Assembly: GCA_016209595.1 (NCBI GenBank)
Contig: JACQVV010000402.1
Location: 1 to 36,819 of the forward strand
Direction of reading: 5' to 3'
From: Planctomycetota bacterium
GTDB lineage: Bacteria; Planctomycetota; JACQVV01
DNA length: 36,819 nucleotides
Of this stretch, positions 6,464 through 15,617 are shown piece after piece. The first letter of the stretch is position 1. The number at the start of each line of letters is the position of its first letter. The notes beneath the pieces were generated by a model. It had not been told where the DNA came from. It saw only the letters and a program-made list of their open reading frames with translations, and ran no database searches. Both the position numbers and the translations under genes were made by a program.

Positions 6464-8908
6464 ATGAAGCAGCGCGAGGGCAGGGGAGGCGGGGGCAGGA
6501 GCTGTCCCTATTGCGGGGCGGCGGTGGACATCGCCGGAGATGCCGGCGGAGAGCGCGGGGAATGCCCCGCTTGCGGCCGGTGGCTCTCGGTCGATCGGCG
6601 GGCGGGAGAGACCGTCACGCTCGGGACCGGCTGGACGTGCAGCTCGACCGCGGAGTCGGATCCCTCCCGAGGTCTCCCGGGCCGCCCGCCGGCGCCGTCC
6701 CCTGGGCCCCCGGCGCCGTCGGAGATCCCCGACTCGGATGCAGATGAGGGGACACCGATTTCTCTCAGGGCCGCCCTTGCCACTCCGACCCCGGGAGAGA
6801 CGGCGCGCTGGGGAGACTACGAGATCCTCGCCGAGCTGGGCCGCGGCGGGATGGGAATCGTCTACCAGGCCCGGCAGGTGGCTCTCGACCGGATCGTGGC
6901 CCTCAAGATCGTCCCGGGCGGACCCGCGGCTGGTCGCTCCCGGGTCGCGCGCTTCCAGCGGGAAGCGGCCCTCGTGGCGCGGCTTCGCCACCCGGGGATC
7001 GTCACGGTCTTCGAGGCGGGCGAGCACGAGGGCTTCCACTACTTCTCGATGGAGTACGTCGAGGGACAGAGCCTGGAGAACCTCATCGCCGAGAAGACGC
7101 TGGCCACGGACCGGGCCCTCGCTCTCCTCGCCGAGGTCGCCCGGGCCGTCGATCACGCCCACCGCCAGGGCGTGGTCCACCGCGACCTCAAGCCGGGCAA
7201 CATCCTGGTCGATTCCGAGGGAAAAGCCCGCGTCACCGATTTCGGACTGGGCCGGCTCATCCTGGACGACGGCGGTTCGAGCACGGGGCTCACCCGGACC
7301 GAAGTGCTCCTCGGGACTCCCTTCTACATGGCCCCGGAGCAGATTCTCGATTCCAGGCGGGTGGACGGCCGTTCGGACGTTTTCAGTCTGGGCGTCGTGC
7401 TGTACGAGGCCCTGACCGGTCTTCGGCCCTTCTTTGGGCGGAATCGGGAGAGCCTCTTCAAGCACATCCTGCGCGACGATCCCCTGCCGCTGCGGAAGCT
7501 CCGTCCCTCCCTTCCCCGCGACGTGGAGGCGATCTGTCTCAAGGCGCTGGAGAAGGAGCCCGCCCATCGCTACCAGACGGCGAAGGAGATGGCGGAGGAC
7601 CTGGAGCGCGCACGGAGGGGAGACGTGGTTCTCGCCCGTCCGGTCCCGTGGCCTTTCCGCGTCGCGCGGAAGGCCTGGCGCGGCCGCCGATCTCTCGTCC
7701 CCCTGGCGATCCTCCTCCTCGCGGCGGTGGTCGCCCTCCTCGCGCTGGCGCAGCCACAAGGGGGGAACGAGACCGCCGGGAGGGACGAGACAGCCCCGCC
7801 CCAAGGACCCGACCTCAAGCAGAAGCTCCAGAACGAGCGCGAGGCCCAGGCTCTCCTCGAGGAGGCTCGCCAGGCCCTCGAGGCGGCGGATCTCTCGCTC
7901 TACGACGCCGCGGCGGACATGGGCGAGATCCGGCGGTTCGCACAGGCCGGGAAACGCAAGATCGATGCGGCGATCGCGAAGGCGCCCGATCTCCCCCAGG
8001 CCCATTACCTCCTGGGACGCGCGCTCATCCTCCTGGGCGAGGACGACGCGGCAAAATCGGCGTGGGTCCAGGCGGTCGAACTCGACGGCCGCTTCGTCCC
8101 GGCCCACGTCGAGCTCGTGCGCTGGTACTCGTTCCGCGCGACCATGCTCAATTGGAACCGGAGCCAGGAACCGATCCCGGAAGCTCTCGACAGCGCCCGG
8201 GCGGCACGGCACCACCTCGAGCGGGCGCTCGCGTCGGGGTTCGACACCCTGGACGATATCGAGAAGGCCCGCCTGGACGTCCTCGGCGCGTTCGTCGAGC
8301 GCGACTGGGACGCGACGTCCACGAGATCACGCTCCGCAACCGCACGGTTCGCCGGCCGCAAGGGAGTCGAGGAGTTCTACGCCCTCGCGGCGCTCACCGC
8401 GTCCACCGATGAGGAGCGGCTCGGATTCTACGATTGTGCGATCGAGGGATGCCCGCGGTTCTTCCTCGGCCGCTACTTCCGGGGGGTCCAGTGGCGCGGC
8501 CGGGCGGACGCGACGGCCTCGGAGGGCGATCTGGAGGGGGGGCTCGAGGCGGCCGCCCGGGCGACCGCGGACTTCGATGTCGCCATCGCGCTCAAGCCCT
8601 CCTACTGGGAAGCCCTGAACAACGGGGCGGTCGCGTGGCTCGTGAGGGGCCGCATCGAAGCGGCGGCCCGGCGCGAGCAGGACGCCGCCCTCTCCTTCGA
8701 CCGCGCGATCGAGCTCGCGGGCAGGGCGGTCGAACGGGATCCGGGCTACTGGGCGAGCTGGATCTTGAGGGCCCGCGCACGCCGGCAGAGAGGCGACCGC
8801 GCGGGTGCCTCTGCCGACTACGAGAAGACCCTCGAGATGCTCGACCGCGAACAGGAGCCGGGGAGATCGATCGCGCGGGAGTATGAAGAGTACTGCCGGG
8901 AGCGATAA
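6464..8908 (+). CDS. Transmembrane Ser/Thr protein kinase with zinc ribbon and TPR-like tail
   Basis: An 814-residue protein. A zinc ribbon (CPYC and CPAC within the first 45 residues) is followed by a Pro-rich linker and the kinase domain: P-loop GRGGMG at 126-131, HRDLKPGN with catalytic Asp 241, DFG at 259 and APE at 290-292. A membrane helix follows at about 410-430 (LVPLAILLLAAVVALLALA). The outer half is helical, with TPR-like pairs such as DLPQAHYLLGRALILLGEDD and SYWEALNNGAVAWLVRGR, so it probably binds a protein or peptide outside the membrane. The ATG at 6464 is chosen because the zinc ribbon begins 14 residues later and GGAG lies 9 nt upstream; earlier in-frame starts run antisense through the pilin. 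The sigma-54 activator starts 11 nt downstream, suggesting that this kinase controls it. Confidence 0.92.
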   Translation: MKQREGRGGGGRSCPYCGAAVDIAGDAGGERGECPACGRWLSVDRRAGETVTLGTGWTCSSTAESDPSRGLPGRPPAPSPGPPAPSEIPDSDADEGTPISLRAALATPTPGETARWGDYEILAELGRGGMGIVYQARQVALDRIVALKIVPGGPAAGRSRVARFQREAALVARLRHPGIVTVFEAGEHEGFHYFSMEYVEGQSLENLIAEKTLATDRALALLAEVARAVDHAHRQGVVHRDLKPGNILVDSEGKARVTDFGLGRLILDDGGSSTGLTRTEVLLGTPFYMAPEQILDSRRVDGRSDVFSLGVVLYEALTGLRPFFGRNRESLFKHILRDDPLPLRKLRPSLPRDVEAICLKALEKEPAHRYQTAKEMAEDLERARRGDVVLARPVPWPFRVARKAWRGRRSLVPLAILLLAAVVALLALAQPQGGNETAGRDETAPPQGPDLKQKLQNEREAQALLEEARQALEAADLSLYDAAADMGEIRRFAQAGKRKIDAAIAKAPDLPQAHYLLGRALILLGEDDAAKSAWVQAVELDGRFVPAHVELVRWYSFRATMLNWNRSQEPIPEALDSARAARHHLERALASGFDTLDDIEKARLDVLGAFVERDWDATSTRSRSATARFAGRKGVEEFYALAALTASTDEERLGFYDCAIEGCPRFFLGRYFRGVQWRGRADATASEGDLEGGLEAAARATADFDVAIALKPSYWEALNNGAVAWLVRGRIEAAARREQDAALSFDRAIELAGRAVERDPGYWASWILRARARRQRGDRAGASADYEKTLEMLDREQEPGRSIAREYEEYCRER

Positions 8909-8919
8909 GTTCTGACGCG

Positions 8920-11022
8920 ATGCGCGAGACCACAGGAACGCCCGACTTCGATCCCGAACTCCTGAAGGGTCTGGAGAAGAACCGCTGGCGCGTCCTGTAC
9001 CTCCTCAGCGGCTTCCTCAACTCGCGTTCGGTCGATCTCGAACGGACCCTTTCGGGCATCCTGTCCGTCGTCCTGGCGGCGACCCGGGGGGACCGCGCCC
9101 TCCTGTTACTGAAAAACGAGGAAGGGAGGCTCGACGTGGCGGGCCGCCGCGGTTTGTTTCCCTCCGGCGAGGGCGCGGACCGGGTGAGCTGGACCATCGT
9201 CCAGAAGGTCTTCGAGACCGAGCGGGGGCTCCACGTCCCCTCGGTCGCCCAGGCCGGGGAGCTCGCCGGCGCCCAGAGCGTCCAGGAGATGAAAATCCGG
9301 TCGGCGCTCTGCGTTCCCCTCCTCTCCGGCGTCTTCGCCGGCGGCCGTGTGGACGAGGACCGGCGCCGCCATCCCCCCCATCTGGGGGAGTGGCGCGAGG
9401 TGATCGGCGTGATCTACGTGGACGGGACCCAGGAGAGGGAACCCTACACCGAGGACGACCTCTCTCTCCTCCAGGCGCTCGCCAACATCGCCGCGACCGC
9501 GATCACCAACGCCCGGCTCCACGCGGAGGCGACGCGCGACGCATCGACCGGACTCTTCTCGCGCCGCTACTACGAGATCGTCCAGGGAAAGATCCATGCG
9601 CTCGCCCGGGAGCGCGGCTTTCCCTACGGGATCTTGCGCCTGACCCTGGGCGATCCCGGCGAGGCCGCCGTCGTGGCCGCCGGTCGATCGCTCCTCGCCA
9701 CCGTGCGGGACTCCGACATCGCGGCCCGCCACGGCCCGCGGAGCCTCGCTGCGATCCTGCCCTACGCGGACGGCGCCGATACTCGCCGGGTCGCCGAGAA
9801 GGTGGCCGCGGCACTCCCGGCCGCGAGGATCGGGGCGAGCTCCTTCCCCGACCCGGGGGGAGAACCGGGCGAGGCGGCAGCCCAGGCGGACCGCGCCCTC
9901 GCGGCAGCGTGCGAGGCCGGGGCGGAGCGCGTCGTGTTCTGGTCGCCCGAAATCGGCATGGAGGGGCCCCGCGCGGATCCTCTCGCCGGCCTCGTCACGG
10001 CGAGCGAGGTTCAGGACCAGGAGCGGCTGGAGACCATCGTCGAGGAGCACGCGCGCGCGAAGGCGAGGCTCGCCGGCCCGGCTGTTCTCCTGGGCGAGAG
10101 CCCGGCGCTTCTCGCGTCTCTCGACCGGGCGCGCAAGGTGGCGCCGACCGGCGCGGCCGTGCTCCTCGGCGGGGAGAGCGGGACCGGCAAGGAACTCTTC
10201 GCCCGGCTCCTTCACGCGCAGAGCCCCCACCAGGGCGGCCCTTTCGTGGTCGTCGATTGCGGGGCGATCCCGGAGAACCTCCTGGAGAGCGAGCTCTTCG
10301 GCCATGAGGCCGGGGCGTTCACCGGCGCCACCTCCCAGCATGCCGGCAAGTTCGAGCGCGCAACGGGCGGGACGCTCTTCCTCGACGAGATCGGCGAGCT
10401 CCCGCTCGCGCTCCAGGCAAAAATCCTCCGGGCGGTCCAGGAGCGGGAGATCGAGCGGATCGGCGGGAAGCACCCGATCGCGGTCGACGTCCGGATCCTC
10501 GCCGCCACGAACCGGAACCTCGAGGAGGAAGTCCGCGCCGGGAGGTTCCGCGAGGACCTCTACTACCGCCTGAACGTGGTGCGCATCGACCTCCCCCCGC
10601 TCCGGGAGCGCGGGCGGGACATCCTCCTCCTCGCCGAGACCTTCCTCGCGCGCTTCGCTCGCCTCTATCGAAAACCCGTGAGCGGCTTCGACGAGGGGGC
10701 GACCGGCGCCCTCTTCCGGCATGCCTGGCCCGGAAACGTCCGCGAGCTCGAAAACCGCGTGCAGCAGGCGGTGATCCTCGCGGAGGGGCTACGCCTCACG
10801 GCCGCCGATCTCGCCCTTCCCGGCGCGCCCGGCGCGGTCGAATCCTACAAGACGGCTCGCAACCGTGCCGTCGCGGAGTTCGAGAGGAACTACCTCATCC
10901 CGGTCCTGACGCGCCACGCGGGGGACCTCGCCGCCTGCGCCGAGGTCATCGGTCTCTCCGAGCGGCGGATCCGGGAAATCTGCCAGCGGGTGGGCCTCCG
11001 GCCGAGGGACTTCCTGGCGTAG
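8920..11022 (+). CDS. Sigma-54-dependent activator: GAF, degenerate GGDEF, AAA+, Fis-type HTH
   Basis: A 700-residue bacterial enhancer-binding protein. A GAF-like sensor covers about 45-205. The next segment starts with DASTGLFSRRYYE (D207), the usual opening of a GGDEF domain, but the active-site loop reads GPRSL (272-276) in place of GGDEF, so diguanylate cyclase activity is not expected. The AAA+ module has Walker A GESGTGKE (418-425), the sigma-54 contact loop GAFTGA (465-470), Walker B LFLDE (D489) and an arginine-finger region, so it should drive sigma-54 open-complex formation. A Fis-type helix-turn-helix closes the protein (LAACAEVIGLSERRIREI). It follows a membrane kinase by 11 nt, so phosphorylation may be its input; this is inference. 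Target promoters were not found in the window. Confidence 0.93.
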   Translation: MRETTGTPDFDPELLKGLEKNRWRVLYLLSGFLNSRSVDLERTLSGILSVVLAATRGDRALLLLKNEEGRLDVAGRRGLFPSGEGADRVSWTIVQKVFETERGLHVPSVAQAGELAGAQSVQEMKIRSALCVPLLSGVFAGGRVDEDRRRHPPHLGEWREVIGVIYVDGTQEREPYTEDDLSLLQALANIAATAITNARLHAEATRDASTGLFSRRYYEIVQGKIHALARERGFPYGILRLTLGDPGEAAVVAAGRSLLATVRDSDIAARHGPRSLAAILPYADGADTRRVAEKVAAALPAARIGASSFPDPGGEPGEAAAQADRALAAACEAGAERVVFWSPEIGMEGPRADPLAGLVTASEVQDQERLETIVEEHARAKARLAGPAVLLGESPALLASLDRARKVAPTGAAVLLGGESGTGKELFARLLHAQSPHQGGPFVVVDCGAIPENLLESELFGHEAGAFTGATSQHAGKFERATGGTLFLDEIGELPLALQAKILRAVQEREIERIGGKHPIAVDVRILAATNRNLEEEVRAGRFREDLYYRLNVVRIDLPPLRERGRDILLLAETFLARFARLYRKPVSGFDEGATGALFRHAWPGNVRELENRVQQAVILAEGLRLTAADLALPGAPGAVESYKTARNRAVAEFERNYLIPVLTRHAGDLAACAEVIGLSERRIREICQRVGLRPRDFLA

Positions 11023-11127
11023 AGCCCATTTCGCGCGGCATGGTGCTCACTCATTCGAACTCGCACTCGTACTTGTCCTCGGGTTCGTCCTCGTAGGTCG
11101 AAGAGGAGGCGCGGCGCAGGATCGATC

Positions 11128-11355
11128 TCAGGGACCCGCTACGAAACCTCGCTCGCGATCCGCCGCGAACGCGAGGGAGGCTCGAATATCCTCTCGCTCG
11201 AGCTCCGGGAAGTCGGCGAGGACCTGTTCCTCGGTCATTCCACCCGCCAGGTAGTCGAGGATATCGTATACCGTGATCCGAAGCCCTCGGATGCATGGCT
11301 TCCCGCCGCGCTTCGCGGGGTCGATCGTGATGCGGTCCACGTGGCTCACGAGCAA
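11128..11355 (-). CDS. DUF433 (VapB45-like) small protein, orphan antitoxin type
   Basis: A 75-residue protein with the DUF433 core: DRITIDPAKRGGKPCIRG, LRITVYDILDYLAGGMTEEQ and LADFPELEREDIRASLAFAA. DUF433 proteins are wHTH-like antitoxins, usually followed at once by a DUF5615 PIN-like toxin. Here only about 105 bp separate its stop from the convergent activator gene, so no toxin can fit; it is solitary. Starts are poor (TTG at 11355, GTG at 11349 or 11340, no clear ribosome binding site). It lies 86 nt downstream of the large kinase gene on the same strand and may be read with it. The gap 11023-11127 holds no obvious hairpin. Confidence 0.8.
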   Translation of the reverse strand: MLVSHVDRITIDPAKRGGKPCIRGLRITVYDILDYLAGGMTEEQVLADFPELEREDIRASLAFAADRERGFVAGP

Positions 11356-11441
11356 ACTCTACGCGATGCGACGGAGACGGTCAAGCGCGCCGGACTCGTG
11401 CACCGGCTGGGCGCCTCGCGCCTCTCCGCCTGCCTCCACCG

Positions 11442-14400
11442 CTACTCGCCGAGGAACTCCCGGCGCGCGCCCTCGACCTGGGCGCGAGCGTCGGGGGGGC
11501 AGACGGCTAGAGCTCGCTCGAACGAAGCTCTCGCCTCCTCGCGCTTGCCGAGTTGAGCGAGCGCGATAGCACGGTTCATCCACGCCTGCCAGAGATTGGG
11601 AGCGAGCTCGATCGTGCGCGCATAATCCTCAATCGCACCTGAGAGGTCGCCCTGGACGCTCCGGGCGAGGCCGCGGTTGCTGTACGCCATGGCGAAGTTC
11701 GGATCGAGTTCGATCGCGCGCGCGTAATCGTCGATCGCGCCCGCGAGGTCGCCCTGGTTGTATCGGTCGATGCCCCGGCTGTTGTGGGCCGCGGCGTCCG
11801 TGGGGTTGAGCTCGATCGCGCGGGTGTGATCCTCGATCGCGCCTGCGAGGTTGCCCTGGGCCTTCCGGGCGATGCCCCGGTTGGTGTAGGCCGCGGCGAA
11901 CCTCGGGTCGAGCTCGATCGCGAGCGTATAATCCTGGATCGCGGCCGCGAGCTCGCCCTGGTCCCGCCGGGCGATGCCACGGTTGTAGTAGACCCCGACG
12001 TCCTTCGGGTCGAGGTCGATCGCGCGCGTGTAATCCTCGATTGCGGCGGCGAGGTCGCCCTGCTCGTACCGGGCGACGCCACGGTTGGAGTAGGCCCCGG
12101 CGTGCTTCGGGTCAAGCTCGATTGCACGCGTGAAGTCCTCGATCGCGCTCGCGATCTCGCCCTGGACGCTCCGGGCGATTCCGCGGTTGTTGTAGGTCGA
12201 GGCGGACTTCGGATCGATCTCGATCGCGCGCGTGAAATCCTCGATCGCGCCTGCGAGGTCGCCCTGTTGCGTCCGGGCGTTGCCACGGCCATCATGGGCG
12301 CCAGCGTTCTTCGGGTCGAGCTCGATCGCGCGCGTGTAATCCTCGATCGCGCCCGTGAAGTCGCCCTGGGCGTATCGGACGGTGCCGCGGTTGCTATGCT
12401 CCACCGCCCCGGCCGGCTCGGTCGAGATGGGAGGAAGAAGCGCGAGCGCCACGCCTGTCCGGGTACCGAAGACCGAGAACTCGCCTGCGCCGAGCCTCGC
12501 CGCCGTGAGGACGAGAGTGAAGCCGCCATCCCCGAGCCGGGAGAGTCCTTCAGCCGCGGCGGCGGCGAGCGTGATGGCGTCACCGGGTGGCTCTTTTCGC
12601 TCCTTCGCCGCGACCCGGATGGGGGGAAACGAGCGATCGAAGACCGCCCGGAGAGCCGCGGCCGCGGTGCGGTCGGGTCTCGCGGGGTCGGGCGGATCCG
12701 CGAACGCCATGAGCCCGAGCTCGCCGTAGACGAAGGCGAGCTGCCGCGCGGACAGGCTGCCCTCCTCGGCGAGATCGAGGAGGAGCCTCGTGTGATCGCC
12801 CTTCGAGCGGACCGTCGCCGCGGCCCAGTCGGCGAGCTCCTCGAGCCGGTGCTCGAATTCCGCTCGGTTCCCCCCTTCCCCTGCCCCTCCCCCGTCTTCC
12901 GCGAGCGAGGGGAGCGGTGCCTTGTCGCGGATCGCGGCAAGGTAGGCGAGGGCGTCGCGCGCCGCGTTCGTGACGAGGGCGAGACCCTCGTACGCGGACG
13001 CAAGGGAGTTCGCAAGCTCCGCGACGTCCTTCAGTGTCCCGGGCTCGCGAGCTTCGAGGCGAGCCGCGGCCCAGAGCCACTGGGCGACCTCGGCCGCGGG
13101 AGTCACGCCGGGCTTCTTCGCGCGCTCGAGAGCCGCGAGCACGACCTCGGGCGCGGTGAATCCCTCGTGTTCGGCGTGGACGTCGCCCTTCCTGCCGAGG
13201 AACTCGATCAGGAACTCGCGCTCGGCGGCGCTCATGTCCTTTTTCTCGTCCGCGAGCATCGCGATGACGAGCGCCGTGAGCTCGGGAGGGCCGTGGAGGG
13301 CGAGCCGGCGGGCGCGTTCGGGGATCTCGCCCGGGATGAGCGCCCCGCCCTTCTTCCCCGGTCCTTCGGCCTTGCCGATTCGCGCGAGGATGTCGCGGAG
13401 CGTGGCCTCGGCGTCCTTCGCGGCGCCGGCCCGTGCCTCCTCGACCCGGGCGAGCCGGACCTCGGCCTCGTGGGTGTCCACGGCGCCCCAGCTCCCGGCG
13501 CTCTCGGCGAGGATCTGGGCCATGGCCCAGTCTCCGGCGGTCTCGGCCTTCTCCTGGGCATCGAGCTCGAATCGGGCGAGTTCGCGCGCCAGGTCGGCCG
13601 GGGGGCCGGGGTGGATCTGGAGCGAGCGGCCCATGGCTGAGAGCGCGGCCACGTGAGGGCGGAAATAGTCCTGGGGCGCGGCGCGGTTGAAGGGGATTCG
13701 CTCGGCCTCGTCCCACGCCGCGCGGCCCCTCGCCCAGAGAGCCTCGGCCTCGCTCGTCCGGGCCCGGTCGGTCGCGGCTTTCTCCTCGAGCCTCGCCCGC
13801 TCGGCCTCTCGGAGCTTCTCCGCCTCGGCACGCCCGAGCACGAAGACGATCCCGAGGAGCCCGGCGAGAAGCGCGACGGTCGTGGCGGCGCCGCCCGCCA
13901 CCGCGACTTTGTTTCGCTTCGCCCACTTCGCGAGGACCTGCAGCGGCGAATAGTCGGCCGCCGCGAGCGTTCGGCCGGCGAGGTAGGCCTCGATGTCGGC
14001 CTTGAGAGCGCCTGCCGACTCGTAGCGGTCGTTCTGGGCGGGGGCCATGGCCTTCATCACGGCGGCCTCGAGGTCTCGGGGCAAGTCCCGGCCGGGTGAG
14101 CGCGCCGAGGGGGGCACGAGCTCCCCGGCCATGACCTTCTCGAGGATCGCCCAGGAGCTCTTCCCGGCGAACGCGGGCGCCAGTGCCAGGATCTCGTAGA
14201 GGATCGCGCCGAGCGAGTAGATGTCCGAGCGTTCGTCAAGGGCGCTCGTCTCGCCCCGCGCCTGCTCGGGCGGCATGTAGCTCGGCGTTCCGAGGATCGC
14301 CCCGTCGAGCGTGCGCACGGGCTCCTCGCCCGCCTCTCGGCCGCGCGCTCGCCGCGCGACCTCAGCCCCCGCGAGATTCGGGGTCACGGCGTCCGCGGCC

Positions 14401-15341
14401 GGGTCGGGCTGGCCCAGGGTCTTCGCGAGACCCCAGTCCATCACGAGGACTTCGCCGAACTCGCCCACCATGATGTTCGCGGGCTTGAGGTCCCGATGGA
14501 TGACTCCCCTGCTGTGGGCGAAGGCCACGGCGTCGCAGACTTTCAGGAAGACTTCGAGGAGCCGAACGAGCGAATACTCGCTTGCTGGATCGGCGGGATG
14601 CGTGCCGCGCGCCTTCCTAGCGCCGCTCGAACTGCCCGCGGCTCGCAGCCGGGCGGAGCTCGAGGACGAAGCTCGCTCCGCCGCCGCCCGGGCGTCCGCG
14701 AGAAGGGCCGCGAGATCCCGGCCCTTCACCCGCTTCATCGTGAAGAAGACGCGCCCGTCGGGGGAGAGGGCCAGCTCGTGAACCGGCACGATGTTGGGGT
14801 GCTCGAGCTGTCCCGTCACCTGCGCTTCCAGGAGGAACTTCTCCACGAGACGCCGGTTCGCTCCCGCGCCGCCCAGGATCACCTTGGCGGCGAGCTCGCG
14901 GCCGATCTCGGGGTCCCTGACGAGGAGGACCTCGCCCATGCCCCCTTTTCCGATCGATCCCGCCACGGGATAGCGCCCGAGGGCCGGACCTTCGCAAGGC
15001 GGCTCCCCCTCGCCGCGCTCGTCCTGCCCGCCTTCCCGCCCACCGCGCTCTTCCTCGCCTGGCGGGCGCTTTCCCAGGAGGGCCCAGATCGCGTCGAACG
15101 AGCCCCCTTGCCGCGCCGCCCGCGGCTCGGCCCCGGCGGGAAGCGCGGCGGTCCGCTCCGCGGCGCCGCCCGCCGGCCCAGGTCCAAAGACGGCGGTCCG
15201 GCTTGCGTCGAGACCCGACTCCGTTTCGGGCGCGGGCACCGCGATGGCCTTCCCGCACCCGGGGCACCGGACGCGCACGCCCGCGCGCTCGTCCGGCACC
15301 GAGAGACGCTTCCCGCACGAGCACGAAAACCGTATCGCCAT
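11442..15341 (-). CDS. Large transmembrane Ser/Thr protein kinase with nine C-terminal TPRs
   Basis: A 1299-residue protein. It opens with a zinc ribbon (CSCG at about 7 and CPGC at 26), then a long linker. The kinase domain has P-loop GKGGMG (131-136), Lys153, HRDLKPAN with Asp284, DWG in place of DFG (302-304) and PPE for APE. A Ser/Ala-rich insertion (about 220-250) sits between the hinge and the catalytic loop. A membrane helix lies at about 480-503, followed by a charged coiled coil, about 450 residues of unassigned helical sequence, and nine 34-residue TPRs to the end. The ATG at 15341 is chosen because AGGAGG lies 8 nt upstream and the zinc ribbon follows directly. It is a full-length paralogue of 30798-34331, which has seven TPRs. 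DWG variants retain the metal-binding Asp, so activity is expected. Confidence 0.92.
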   Translation of the reverse strand: MAIRFSCSCGKRLSVPDERAGVRVRCPGCGKAIAVPAPETESGLDASRTAVFGPGPAGGAAERTAALPAGAEPRAARQGGSFDAIWALLGKRPPGEEERGGREGGQDERGEGEPPCEGPALGRYPVAGSIGKGGMGEVLLVRDPEIGRELAAKVILGGAGANRRLVEKFLLEAQVTGQLEHPNIVPVHELALSPDGRVFFTMKRVKGRDLAALLADARAAAERASSSSSARLRAAGSSSGARKARGTHPADPASEYSLVRLLEVFLKVCDAVAFAHSRGVIHRDLKPANIMVGEFGEVLVMDWGLAKTLGQPDPAADAVTPNLAGAEVARRARGREAGEEPVRTLDGAILGTPSYMPPEQARGETSALDERSDIYSLGAILYEILALAPAFAGKSSWAILEKVMAGELVPPSARSPGRDLPRDLEAAVMKAMAPAQNDRYESAGALKADIEAYLAGRTLAAADYSPLQVLAKWAKRNKVAVAGGAATTVALLAGLLGIVFVLGRAEAEKLREAERARLEEKAATDRARTSEAEALWARGRAAWDEAERIPFNRAAPQDYFRPHVAALSAMGRSLQIHPGPPADLARELARFELDAQEKAETAGDWAMAQILAESAGSWGAVDTHEAEVRLARVEEARAGAAKDAEATLRDILARIGKAEGPGKKGGALIPGEIPERARRLALHGPPELTALVIAMLADEKKDMSAAEREFLIEFLGRKGDVHAEHEGFTAPEVVLAALERAKKPGVTPAAEVAQWLWAAARLEAREPGTLKDVAELANSLASAYEGLALVTNAARDALAYLAAIRDKAPLPSLAEDGGGAGEGGNRAEFEHRLEELADWAAATVRSKGDHTRLLLDLAEEGSLSARQLAFVYGELGLMAFADPPDPARPDRTAAAALRAVFDRSFPPIRVAAKERKEPPGDAITLAAAAAEGLSRLGDGGFTLVLTAARLGAGEFSVFGTRTGVALALLPPISTEPAGAVEHSNRGTVRYAQGDFTGAIEDYTRAIELDPKNAGAHDGRGNARTQQGDLAGAIEDFTRAIEIDPKSASTYNNRGIARSVQGEIASAIEDFTRAIELDPKHAGAYSNRGVARYEQGDLAAAIEDYTRAIDLDPKDVGVYYNRGIARRDQGELAAAIQDYTLAIELDPRFAAAYTNRGIARKAQGNLAGAIEDHTRAIELNPTDAAAHNSRGIDRYNQGDLAGAIDDYARAIELDPNFAMAYSNRGLARSVQGDLSGAIEDYARTIELAPNLWQAWMNRAIALAQLGKREEARASFERALAVCPPDARAQVEGARREFLGE
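11475..12392 (-). repeat. Nine tandem 102-bp TPR-coding units
   Basis: Nine consecutive 34-codon units encode the pattern NRGxARxxQGDLAxAIEDYT followed by RAIELDPxxxxAY. The units are strictly 102 bp with no spacers, and the first eight are closely alike in DNA, so slippage or unequal exchange could alter copy number. The ninth is diverged (NRAIALAQLGKREEARASF) and caps the array. The array ends 33 nt before the gene's last base. Confidence 0.9.
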
Positions 15342-15373
15342 GGCCTTCCTCCTCACTCGCGATCGCCTCGCAC

Positions 15374-15379
15374 ATCCTA
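15374..15379 (-). promoter_or_regulatory. Candidate -10 box (TAGGAT) for the large kinase
   Basis: On the minus strand AGGCGTAGGAT lies 32 nt before the ATG at 15341, matching in spacing and sequence the TAGGAT box found before the paralogous kinase at 30798. No convincing -35 is seen. Confidence 0.3.
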
Positions 15380-15460
15380 CGCCTTGTGTCGGCTCCGTCG
15401 CCCGACTCGTTCTCATGGAGGCGCGGATCGAGAGAGGCAGGGACTTCCTGGTCTGGTCGC

Positions 15461-15490
15461 GCCGCCGTTGCGGTTTTTCCGCCGCGGCGG
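15461..15490. repeat. Imperfect hairpin related to the 6361-6408 element
   Basis: CCGCCG (15462-15467) pairs with CGGCGG (15485-15490), and inside it GCGG pairs with CCGC around a five-T loop. The sequence GCGGTTTTTCCGCC at 15470-15483 differs from the 6363-6376 core by one base. It lies in the 276-bp divergent intergenic region between the large kinase and the hydrolase operon. Confidence 0.45.
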
Positions 15491-15617
15491 ACGCTCGCCT
15501 GGCGGAGAACTCGCAGCGGTCGCGCCGAACCGCCCCTGAAGCCGGCTCCAGCAAGACCAGCGCCTCCGGTCCGGGGATTGCGTGGAGGACGTGCATCCCG
15601 AATCAAGGAGGCGCCCG

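Noticed and set aside
8920..11022. Active diguanylate cyclase in the activator
   Set aside because: The GGDEF loop is replaced by GPRSL, so only a relic or binding role can be supported.
11051..11127. Acidic tail (STYEDEPEDKYECEFE) in the frame next to DUF433
   Set aside because: It could be a lost C-terminus after a frameshift, but the DUF433 protein is already of family length and no ribosome binding site supports a separate gene.
11475..12392. Regular 102-bp repeats that might suggest a CRISPR or satellite array
   Set aside because: The units code for TPRs in frame and have no spacers.
11784..13640. Plus-strand open frame of 618 codons over the TPR array
   Set aside because: It is the antisense of the TPR units; its periodicity comes from them.
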